From the NCBI GenBank assembly GCA_000310025.1, contig FN648536.1:1-15839 (forward strand): a stretch of DNA of 15,839 nt, written 5' to 3'. The position numbers and the translations under genes were made by a program. Of the stretch, positions 8,298 to 15,839 are shown one piece after another. The notes beneath the pieces were generated by a model. That model had not been told where the DNA came from and did not search any database. It worked only from the letters and a program-made list of their open reading frames with translations. Source of the DNA: Ectocarpus siliculosus (taxonomy: Eukaryota; Sar; Phaeophyceae; Ectocarpales; Ectocarpaceae). Numbering within the stretch: position 1 is the first letter of the stretch; the number at the start of each line of letters is the position of its first letter.

Positions 8298-9605
8298 GTT
8301 GGAAGAAGCGGCGAAACCGACTGACTACACAGTTGTGTTCCGTGAAATTTCGCCAACTCGACCGACCGAGAAGAGTTTTGGAAACAAACCACAACCCGAC
8401 CTACTGTATGTAAACGTGGCCACTACAGGAAGCATGATCCTCCAGGATACCCAATTATCGTCTGCAAATCTTGCCCTGATCCCTCTCTGCACCACGTCGG
8501 ATCGTTCACCACGGCTGCATGCACAGACTTGGAAACGGCCAGAACTTCGCGTTCTTCGCCGTTTCTTGTTGCCCAGCAACCTCCTGCGAGACTCTGTACA
8601 AGATAGATACCACTTGAGAGATCCAGGATCACGGACAACGAACGACACTGCCTCAACAATGCTGACTTCTCCTGCTGGCCGACGGAGGCACCGCTCTGCC
8701 CAAGGCAAACTCCGCCATCAGCAGAGACAGCGGGGTATCCGCCACCTCGAGCGGCAGTAGACTACAGGTTCAGCACCGAAGTTCAGGCGGCGGGTAGGAT
8801 GCATGCGCAAAGGCAGAGTGCCAGGTGGCCGAACTTCATCAGCACAAAGCCATACTTCAGTAGCAAAGTGCCTAACGGGAGACGTTGTTACACGACGCAG
8901 TGCTGAGGTTTGCTCATGGACGTAAGCGAGGCAGAAAAAGAGCGCAATCAGAGCAGATCTCATTACTGTAGCACAGGTTGCCCTCTTCGATGACTCACTT
9001 TACCTTCTTTGCGGCGCGAAGTCAGACAGCACTGCGTTGTGTGTAGACCTTGGTCAAATTTGTGTCAGTGATGTGCCCGTGAACACCAGAAATTGCTCCG
9101 GCGATCGGTGTTCTCGTCGAGGGCAACTACGACCACGCTGTGTCTAGTTGTTGTTCCGACACCCTCACCCCCCTGCAAACCAAAGTCAGAAAAAAAGCAC
9201 CCCCGTACACGAGATGACAGCGAGATGTGCCGCGTTAGTTGTCCCGAACCGGTTGCGCCGCATCTTGTTTGTCATCACGGCTAAAACAAAGTACTTTCTG
9301 ACGCCATGAATCCATTGCTACTCTGTATCAGACTCTATGATAGAGATGGTTTCGTTGTGTCATATTAAGAAAAATAAAAAAACTTCGACGCCAATCATTG
9401 GCCGAATAGCCGCTAGGCAGCAGCGCTGAATTGTAGTCTTTAGTCGATTAGTTAAGTCCAGCGGTGGCTTGATTTGGGCTCTTTGGAATCGAACATGCTC
9501 TCCCGGTGTGACATGATGTCGTGCGCATACGACGGGGTACATTCTTGTTGGGGCACCGCCGTGTCCTGGGCGCCTTCAACCTCCCTACACCTCGCCCTCG
9601 GGCAG
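8298..9605 (+). other. Presumed host intron sequence
   Basis: This holds no recognisable protein domain in any frame. It continues the host DNA interrupted at 2017 and ends at the acceptor before 9606. An A-rich patch (about 9366-9381) resembles an old retroposon tail but has no partner structure. Undetected short exons cannot be excluded. Confidence 0.4.
9572..9605 (+). other. Polypyrimidine tract and 3' splice acceptor
   Basis: A strongly pyrimidine-rich stretch (about 9572-9603) ends in GGGCAG at 9605. Cutting after it leaves CC to complete the phase-1 codon begun by G at 1982, and the downstream frame then reads into the membrane-protein segment. Confidence 0.45.
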
Positions 9606-9884
9606 CCCCGAACGCCAACGCAGCACCCGACCCGAATCCAATGGGCTGGGTGACGGCAATCGCCTCTGTGGCACTGGCTACCGTGTCTTTCGGGTGGCTT
9701 GCCTTGCTGTGGCGGTTTTGGGTGAACCGAAACACCTTCGAAATCAAGGCGAGGTCGCCCGTGCTGGTGGTGGTCAGCATGTTCGCGGAGTTCATAGTGG
9801 TCGTCTCAGTGCTGTTGCACTGGCTGCTGCTGAGTACCCACAAAAGCTTGCCGTGCATGGTCATCTTCGTCGTTTCCTACATCT
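9606..9884 (+). CDS. Candidate exon 2: N-terminal membrane segments of a multi-pass (7TM receptor/RGS-like) protein
   Basis: Joined to exon 1, this gives a 109-residue N-terminus. Residues ~30-55 form one hydrophobic helix (IASVALATVSFGWLALLW). A short basic loop with FEIKARSP (about 61-68) follows, then a second helix (~69-91). A polar turn with KSLPC leads into the start of a third helix (~99-109). A loop of the form I-x-x-R-S-P between the first two helices, followed by a PC before helix three, is something I associate with seven-helix receptor and RGS-domain proteins of stramenopiles and fungi; this is recognition by memory and is not certain. The frame ends in phase 1 at T|GTGAGT (donor at 9885). 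If exon 1 is wrong, an in-frame ATG at 9641 could begin the protein. Later exons are presumably beyond the - strand copia element. Codon use is GC-rich. Confidence 0.5.
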
Positions 9885-9890
9885 GTGAGT
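9885..9890 (+). other. 5' splice donor of candidate intron 2
   Basis: GTGAGT matches the donor consensus and lies in frame, four codons before a TAG stop (9893-9895). This supports an exon end here rather than a short protein. Confidence 0.45.
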
Positions 9891-10232
9891 CGTAGTCCGT
9901 ACAAGTACTGTACAATATCCACAAAAAAACATCATAATACAAGGTCCCCATGCTCGGGCGGCACAGAGGCGGCCACGCCCCCAGGGGTTGGGCTGAAAGA
10001 AAAGGTTGGCAAAAGAGGGGTAATTAGTGAAGACTGTGCACGTGGTGAAAGCAAGGAGGATGATTGGTGAAAGCACTCCAAAACGAACTCGAGAGCAAGG
10101 TAGCAGCGTCGGTAGACACGTGCAGTTGATCGATAATTCGGGTGGCTCAGTTGTGTGTGATGGGAGCGTAGAGCAGCTCGGCCATGACGGGCCGCACGGG
10201 TAGGTAAAGACGTGTAGACGTGGTGAAAAACG
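9891..10232. other. Presumed intron 2 host sequence before the second element
   Basis: No gene can be supported on either strand. The overlapping antisense frames show no domain. The right edge depends on where the - strand element's LTR ends, which is unresolved. Confidence 0.35.
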
Positions 10233-10458
10233 TGTTGTATTCATCGGGGGCGTGCTTGAGCTCGTCATTCCATCACGGCATCAAGTCACGCATAACGCTT
10301 TAATACCCAGAACGAATCTCCATGAATCTCCACCAATCTACTACACTCCCAAGGAAAACACAAAGAAACTTCTTGTCCCTCCGTAGTTCGTCACTGCAAT
10401 CCCCGCATATGTATACGCAATATACCACCCCCATGCTATGCTACGAGTATATCGAATA
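10233..10458 (-). repeat. Probable 3' LTR of - strand copia element (outer edge uncertain)
   Basis: On the - strand the purine tract AGCAGGGGGGC (ending at 10459) is followed by TATTCGATATAC, the same layout as the + element's tract and TGTTTG LTR start, but with TA in place of TG. The outer edge is a guess. TGTTGTATTC at 10233-10242 on the + strand would give an LTR ending in AACA and a length of ~226 bp. The partner LTR and target duplication are outside the window, so this cannot be confirmed here. Confidence 0.35.
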
Positions 10459-10469
10459 GCCCCCCTGCT
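10459..10469 (-). other. Polypurine tract of - strand element
   Basis: The - strand reads AGCAGGGGGGC, nearly the same as the + element's AGTAGGGGGGC, directly before the presumed LTR start. Confidence 0.65.
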
Positions 10470-10762
10470 CGTATGCATCGTCATGCTCCAACAAAATATC
10501 AAAGCCATCCTTATCATACCAGTTCATCCCAAAACAAATCAAAACCAAGACAAAATCGAAAACTCCAACACCAAAACAATACCTCCTCCAAAAACAATCA
10601 ATCGCATACCAACTCTTCCAAATCATCAAGAACAATCCCAAACATTAACCTTCCAAAACACTACCATCTCCACTTGACCCTCTCTATCTCTTGTTCAAAC
10701 TCGTACATATCCTCTCTCTTCCACTCAACGGCAAAGCACGATTTGATCCCAAAACACCTCTG
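10470..10762 (-). other. T/G-rich 3' non-coding region of - strand element
   Basis: About 290 bases between the pol stop and the purine tract are strongly T/G-rich on the element strand, like the 3' region of the + element but less than half as long. No coding frame is credible. Confidence 0.6.
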
Positions 10763-12400
10763 TCACTGCAAATTCATCACAAAGTCTCTGTGCAACGCAA
10801 AAGATTCCTTGCTGATAGCCTTCGTCAAGAAATCTGCATGCTGAAACTCCGACGACACATGAGTAATCGAAATCTCTTTCCTCTCTACCAGTTCCCTGAT
10901 AAAGTGATGCCGTACATCAATGTGCTTCGAGTTTGAGTTCGTGATCGGGTTGTGCGCAATCTGAATCGCTCCCTGATTATCCTCGAAGATTTGAATGCAC
11001 GGCATACCTGCATCTGGCAACATAAAACGCCAAACTTGCCTCAAGAAAAGCACCTCCTTCAAGACGTCGGCGATTGCCACATACTCTGCTTCCGTTGTGG
11101 AAAGCGTAACGCACTTCTGCGTCCTCGAAAACCAAGTCACACACCCACCCCCACACATCACTAGTCCTCCTGAAACCGACCTACGGTCTGCTGCCTTGCT
11201 CGCATAGTCAGCATCCACAAACACCTGCATGCTCATGCCAGTCACGACACCCCTCTCAAATGTAATCCCCATCCAACTCGTCCTACGCACGTACCCTAAA
11301 ATACCAAGTGCTGCCTTCCAGTGCACCATCTTGGGAGACGCGCAATACCGCGCTACTTCTCGTACTGCATTCGCGATGTCCGGCCTGGTTTGAGTAGCCA
11401 ACCACATCAGGGATCCTACCAACTCGCGGAAAGGGACGTCAGCACACGCTTCGTCCTCGTCAAAGTCGGTGAGCTTCATGCTCACAGGTAAGGGCACACT
11501 CTTCCCCCACTCTACGCCGTACTCTGCAGCCAACTCTTCTGCAAACCTTTGCTGCGAGATCCTCAAAAGGCCTCTCTCTAGATCTCTCTGGTAAAAGCAC
11601 GCGGAGTACCACCTCAACTCCCCAAGGTTCTTCACGGGGACCATCTCGTTGAGGTCTCTGCCAAACTTGTCACATCTCTCCTTCTGCCCTAAGGCAAAAA
11701 TGTCATCCACGTGGACCACGATGATCATGATCACACATTCATCCTCCATAAATCGAAAAACACATGCATCCGCCAAACATTGCACAAATCCTAAAAGTAA
11801 CAAACACCTCGTCAGGTGCGCATGCCATTGTCGTGACGCCTGCTTCAAACCGTACAGACTCTTGCATAGCTTCACGATCAGTCCAGATAACCTACCACAA
11901 CCTTGCGGGAGACGCATGAAAACATCCTCTTCAAGCTCAGACTGCACAAACGCCTGCTGAATATCGAAATGACACAAGTCAAGGTTCTGCTCACATGCCA
12001 AAGCTGCCAACAAACGCACACTAGACACGGATACGGTGGGTGCAAACAATTCTCCAAAATCAATCGAAGCCCTCTGCATGTCCCCCCGCGCTACAAGTCT
12101 TGCCTTGAATTTCGTCGGCCATCCGTACTCGTCTGCCTTACAGTTGAATACCCACTTGGCGTTGATGAAGTTTTCTACTGGTTGCTACACCGGACTAAAA
12201 GTACCTGCATCCAACAGACCGAAAAACTCCCGACCGACTGCATCATCCCACAACTCTGAATGTTGAGACCGCATGGCCTCCTTGAACGTTTTCGGCACGC
12301 GGAGGTCGCTGGCGAGGCAGTGAGGGAGGTCCGGCATCTTGTCAGGAGGGCGCTTGCCACGAAGAGTGGCTTCCACGTCCTCGCGGGTGGCGAACATTGC
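10763..12400 (-). pseudogene. pol: Reverse transcriptase and RNase H of - strand copia element, one in-frame TAG
   Basis: RT starts around the conserved FKEAMRSQHSELWDDAV block. A TAG at 12187-12185 falls after GTFSPV, and the same frame continues without a shift through WVFNCKADEYG and KFKARLVARGD. Downstream RT is complete: FDIQQAF (first catalytic Asp codon 11965-11963), SLYGLKQASRQW, then HVDDIF with the catalytic Asp pair at 11707-11702. RNase H follows with VDADYAS, TEAEY, FEDNQGA and HIDVRHHFIREL, ending at TGA 10765-10763. RT copies the element RNA to cDNA and RNase H removes the RNA strand. Apart from the TAG this segment looks capable of function. It is the reference showing what the + element has lost. 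Confidence 0.9.
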
Positions 12401-13960
12401 TGCGAACATGTGCAGGCCCCCCGGCCCTCCAGCTCCTGCGGCCCCCCCGCTCCCATGGCCTGCTAAACTCGTATCTTGCGGCGGTGGGGGAGCGGGAGGG
12501 GCGATGCTGGCGGACGGTGGCAGGTCTCGACGTCCTTGATCGACGGCCTCCCGGGTGGCGAGCGACGAGACGAGCGCATCCTTGCCCATCATCGACAGCA
12601 GCCCAAGGCGGTGTTGGAGAGCGGTGCCGCCACCTGACGGCGACGGCGGTTGCTGTTGCTCATCCATGAAGCGCACTCGGTCGCCGCGCGTACGGCCATG
12701 CACTCTGGTTTCCTTCTCGCCCAATTCTCTGACCGCTCGCTGTGAAAGCGGCGGGTGAGCGGGAGCGGCGGCGCTTGCGGGCGGGGGTGTCGGCGGTGGA
12801 CGGGGCGGCGTGGCTGCGGTGGACGGCGGTGCACTCGAAGACGCCGTGGAGATCGGCGACGCGGCTCCGGACCCTGTGAAGATCGACGGAGAAGTGGGCG
12901 GCGGCGAAGCGGTGGTCGCTGTGGGCGGGGTGTAGGTGTACGTCCGCGATGCCCATGGCGGTGGCGGTGCGGCAGCGGCTGCAGGAACGGCGGCGGCCGG
13001 CGAGGGCGCCGCGGTGACCGAAGAGCCCCCCCCGCTGGCCGGTACCGGCGCCGGCACGGCGGTGCGGCGGTTGATCCACACGACGTTGTTGGACAGGCAG
13101 ATCCTTCCGGTGTCGGCGCGGAGAACGACGGCAGTGGCGGCGGAGTGGTTGCGCGCTCCGTGCATGTAGAAGCAACGCACGGATTGGACGTCCGCCTTGC
13201 TGGCGCGCTTCACGCGCATCATCCCCTCCTGGAAAAAAGGGACGACGTTGAGCGGCGGTTTACGTCCGAAGAAGGCCTCGAACGGCGACATCCAGGCCGG
13301 GTTGGCCGACGTCGCGGAACGGTTGAAGCAGCCGGAGGCCCAGATCGCCGATGCAAGCCACAGCCGGTGTCCGTTGGCGTCCATACCGGGGATAGAGGCG
13401 AGGTCGACGTGGCCCATGGAGAGGACGTGGCGACGGGCGGCGTGGCCCCCCTTCATAGCGCGCCAGATTGCGCTCTCGACGACCGCATTCTGCTTCGGGG
13501 TGTCGGGTGCGGTGTACTCGCGCCGGATGCCAGCGGCGTCGCAGAACGCGACGAAGGCAGCACTGGTGAACTCACCACCGTTGTCCATGCGGAAACACCC
13601 CGGAGTGCCGTTGCCGTTCAGGTCGGCGAGGAAGCGCCGCGTGTACGTCAGGGTGTCGCTCTTGGCCCGCATGCCGTACGCCCGTTGCCACCGCGACGCG
13701 CTGTCCACGAACATGATCAGGTAACGAGAACCATCGAACGCCTCAGAGTACGGGCCGGTGATGTCGATGTGCACCTTGCCGAACGGTACCGCCGCGCGGG
13801 TGACTCCACGCCGCGGCACCGGGGCCCTCCTGCCCTTCGCCTCGATGCAGCCGACGCATGGCTGCAGTTCCCCCACCAATTGAACACCCTGCTGCTTTGC
13901 GGTTTCCCCTCATCAAGAATTCATTCACGTGGCCGGTGGAAGCGTGGAACAAATTAATGT
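12401..13960 (-). pseudogene. pol: Integrase of - strand copia element with long Ala/Pro-rich C-terminal spacer
   Basis: The zinc domain begins with LFHASTGHVNEFLMR in one frame and finishes with LQPCVGCIEAKGRR in the next. A single extra G in the run at about 13906-13909 separates them. The catalytic core has Asp at 13765 (HIDITGP), Asp at 13585 (RMDNGGEF) and Glu at 13477 (VVESAIWR), with exactly 35 residues between the last two, the DD35E signature. The target-joining core is followed by MSPFEAFFGRKPPL and an RCFYMHG block. About 220 residues of Ala/Pro/Ser/Gly-rich spacer (about 12400-13070) then lead to RT, with an embedded basic patch (GRTRGDRVRF). The core is otherwise open. Confidence 0.9.
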
Positions 13961-14890
13961 CGATGGTGGACGTGGGTTTTCCTACAGTGAACGCTGGACC
14001 ACCGGGGGCGATAATCGCCAAAGCATGGGAAAGGGAGGGGGGACCTACATCTTGCTTCACACGGCACTCGACAACAAAGTCTCTGAGCACGTCCAACTCA
14101 TCTTGCATCACAGCGAACGCAACGGGGGGCTTCACGGACTCACATACGCCTAATGGGTCGGGATAAAAGTCACCCGGCGGGACCGAGTCCTGTCCGTTCA
14201 TCAAGCCTACATCCAAGAACATACTCATGTCCATCAAAGGCAAATTATCCTGGGACTCAAGGGGCATGATCTCTATCTCTCGCGACACATTCGGGTTCAC
14301 GACTGAGGGGGACAGGACGTCGGATGAGGCGATGGCTGCGGCTAGGGCAGGCTGAAAATCTCGGATCGACGGAGACACTAAATCAACATCGATAGGCGTG
14401 GAAGCATCACTCGGAGGTACTACACCGGAAGTGGTGGACGGGATGCTCGAACTCGAAGGTACGACACCGGCAGCGCCGATGGGCGGGAAGCTCGAAGCCG
14501 AAGGTACAACACCGGCGGGACCGATGGACGGGAAGCTCGGAGCCGAAGGTACAACACCGGCGGGACCGATGGACGGGAAGCTGGAACTCGGACCGCATCC
14601 TGCACCCGATCCTGAAATCTGAGAAGGGGGAGGGGGGTTTTGCGCGAAAAGGCCAGTACCAACACCAGGCGGAGACGCTTGGCGGACAACGGGGGGAGGG
14701 ACAACGGTAGAGGGGATTACATCACCGTCGCGGTACGAGGGAGGCAAGCGGGTGGCCGATAGAGAGCATCCGATATCCGAGTATGCGAAACTAAGCCGAC
14801 CACCGAAAAGGTGCACACCCCTCTCATCCAACATTATCCTGTGCTTTTTCTGCGTGTGGTGCAGAGAGAACAAGTTGAACGAAATCCCTG
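13960..14890 (-). pseudogene. pol: Protease C-terminus and long protease-integrase spacer of - strand element
   Basis: One frame carries the end of the protease (NLFSLHHTQKKHRIMLDERG) and about 250 further residues before the integrase zinc domain. The first part is Pro/Ser/Gly-rich with four 14-15-residue repeats (core FPSIGPAGVVPSA). The second part is acidic and less repetitive (MPLESQDNLPLMDMSMFLDVG; ELDVLRDFVVECRVKQDVG). Copia elements usually have a much shorter link here. I recognise no domain in it. It joins the upstream protease by correcting a single extra base near 14892. Confidence 0.75.
14413..14589 (-). repeat. In-frame 45-bp tandem repeat, about 4 units
   Basis: Units at 14413-14454 (42 bp, most diverged), 14455-14499, 14500-14544 and 14545-14589. 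The last two differ at only about three positions near their ends. Each 45-bp unit adds 15 residues to the protease-integrase spacer, and the 42-bp unit keeps the frame. Confidence 0.88.
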
Positions 14891-15839
14891 GTTACTACGT
14901 ACACGTCTGTCAATTGGACACAGAAATCCGCTTCCCCCGATCGACCTCCTGCCATGTGAAATGCCAGATTGACACTACCTACGCACTCCACGCGCAAATA
15001 AGCACCATTGCCTACTTTGATGAATTCTTTGCCGGGGGGGACAGGCGAGATGTTGTACATCTTGGAGCTGTTACTCACAAAATGGTTGCTTGCACCGCTA
15101 TCAGACCAAAATACCTCCCTACCAGGACTGTATTCGCAACTCTGTGCAGACAAAGCAAAGCCAAGATCATCACCACATGCGACACTGCTTACATCACTCG
15201 AAACCGAAAGCGAACTCATCTCGTCAGCGGACACAAAGTGTGCCATCAGGGAGTGGAGATGCCCAGGCGGATAGGTTGCTGCTCCGGGAGAGGGCGACTG
15301 GGGCGGGGCATGGGTGGAGTGCTGCTGCTGCTGCGGCTGAAACGACGGCGGTGGCGGAGGCTGCGATGGTGGCTGCTGCTGCTGGTAGTACGGTGTCGGA
15401 GGCGGGTAGTACGGCTGCTGCTGGTAGTAGTCTGGCGAAGGCTGCTGCTGCTGCTGCTGCTGCTCCCACCCGCCATACTCGGTACCATTCGCGGGCCCCC
15501 CGTAGGGCATAGTACTATACGCGTGCATCACATTAGCGTGCCCGTACGGAGGCCGCCAAGGCGGTTGTGGAGGACGAGGGGGCGCTGCATACCTGTGCTG
15601 ATGCTGTCCTCCGTAGCCGCTGTGAGGTCCGTGCTGAGGCCCACCGCCCCAGCCCCCCCCACTGTAGCTCGGCTGCTGCGGCGGCGGTCCGTGAAGTTGC
15701 TGTTGCTGAGGCTGCTGTTGCTGAGGCTGCTGTTGCTGAGACTGCTGCTGTTGGGGTTGCTGTTGCTGAGACTGCTGCTGTTGGGGCTGCTGCTGCTCCT
15801 GCTCCTTCCGACGGTCGCGCTGGGTGTAGCACTGGGCGT
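14824..15839 (-). pseudogene. gag-pol: Gag C-terminal part and protease of - strand copia element (5' part outside window)
   Basis: The frame is open from the window edge to 14824. The first residues (AQCYTQRDRRKEQEQQ) may be the tail of a zinc knuckle. They are followed by Gln/Pro/Ser repeats (about 15698-15800), a Gly-rich stretch, and a second Gln/Pro/Tyr-rich region (about 15290-15470) including a (CTG)7 run at 15442-15462. The protease active site is FWSDSGASNHF (Asp codon 15102-15100), the canonical D-S-G-A, unlike the + element's D-S-A-A. An extra base near 14892 (GTAACCAGG on the element strand) throws the frame off after DVYVV, giving a premature stop at 14824. Confidence 0.82.
15698..15800 (-). 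repeat. Glutamine-coding tandem repeats
   Basis: Runs of CAG/CAA codons are arranged as 15-bp and 30-bp tandem units; a 28-bp segment at about 15730-15757 recurs at 15760-15787. They encode QQQQ blocks punctuated by Pro and Ser. Mixed CAG/CAA use suggests selection on the peptide rather than pure slippage. Confidence 0.7.

Larger units (their letters stand above)
10233..15839 (-). mobile_element. Second Ty1/copia element, - strand, 5' end outside window
   Basis: Read on the - strand: Gag zinc-knuckle tail, Gln/Pro-rich region, protease, long spacer, integrase, Ala/Pro-rich spacer, RT, RNase H, T/G-rich 3' region, purine tract and probable LTR. Integrase precedes RT, so it is copia-type. It shares many blocks with the + element (LYGLKQAS, FGRDLN, VKNLGEL, PKMVHW, DRRSVSG), but spacers and LTR differ, so it is a related family and not a second copy. 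Disabling changes seen are two 1-nt insertions (near 14892 and 13906-13909) and one in-frame TAG (12185-12187). It lies antisense to the candidate host gene, within presumed intron 2. Confidence 0.9.

Noticed and set aside
8299-8760. 153-codon + strand frame after the 3' LTR
   Set aside because: It starts with TTG, has no recognisable domain and low-complexity Arg/Ser composition. It fits intron sequence better.
9448-9864. 138-codon antisense frame over the membrane exon
   Set aside because: It is a shadow of the GC-rich coding exon on the other strand. Only the + strand frame shows membrane helices and matching splice sites.
10147-10272. Antisense 41-codon open stretch (EYNTFFTTSTRLYLPVRP...), protein-like in appearance
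   Set aside because: It is short, has a stop directly upstream, no start codon at its beginning, and no pyrimidine-rich acceptor before it. It may overlap the presumed LTR edge.
12755-13957. 400-codon + strand frame across the - element integrase
   Set aside because: It is an Arg/Gly-rich mirror of the integrase and Ala/Pro spacer. The - strand frame holds the DD35E residues.

Overview
This is a transposon-rich stretch of a eukaryotic nuclear genome. Its GC-rich codons, glutamine/glycine/proline-rich polyproteins, long introns with pyrimidine-rich acceptors and Ty1/copia family resemble a stramenopile such as a brown alga. That assignment is an inference from style, not from a marker gene. 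I see no rRNA, tRNA, CRISPR array or bacterial operon.

Layout. Positions 2-694 hold the C-terminal end of a LINE-type (non-LTR) retrotransposon protein. Positions 695-1933 are non-coding, with a perfect hairpin and a 24-bp tandem dimer. A short candidate first coding exon (1934-1982) ends in a strong splice donor. A complete, degenerate Ty1/copia element on the + strand (2018-8292) lies just inside the presumed intron. It has 261-bp LTRs differing at 5 sites and a perfect 5-bp target duplication (ATTTC). A candidate second exon (9606-9884) encodes the first membrane segments of a multi-pass, probably seven-helix receptor/RGS-like protein. It joins exon 1 in phase and ends in a GTGAGT donor. 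Inside the next presumed intron is a second copia-type element on the - strand, whose 3' end lies near 10458 and which runs off the window at 15839.

The two copia elements are related but distinct members of one lineage. Both encode a Gag zinc-knuckle region, aspartic protease, integrase, reverse transcriptase and RNase H in that order. Both carry expanded low-complexity spacers at the same places: Gag tail, protease-integrase junction and integrase-RT junction. The + element is dead: it has two in-frame TAG stops, several frameshifts, an altered zinc knuckle and protease motif, and a deletion that removed the N-terminal half of RT. The - element is far better preserved. In the visible part only two 1-nt frameshifts and one TAG separate it from an open polyprotein.

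The most useful observations are the two opposed copia insertions in what look like successive introns of one split gene, the shared spacer architecture, the repeated polypurine-tract-like cassettes in the + element's 3' region, and the paired 12-bp palindromes in its leader. I found no convincing evidence of a new defence, toxin or regulatory system. The interest lies in retrotransposon structure and the gene split around it.
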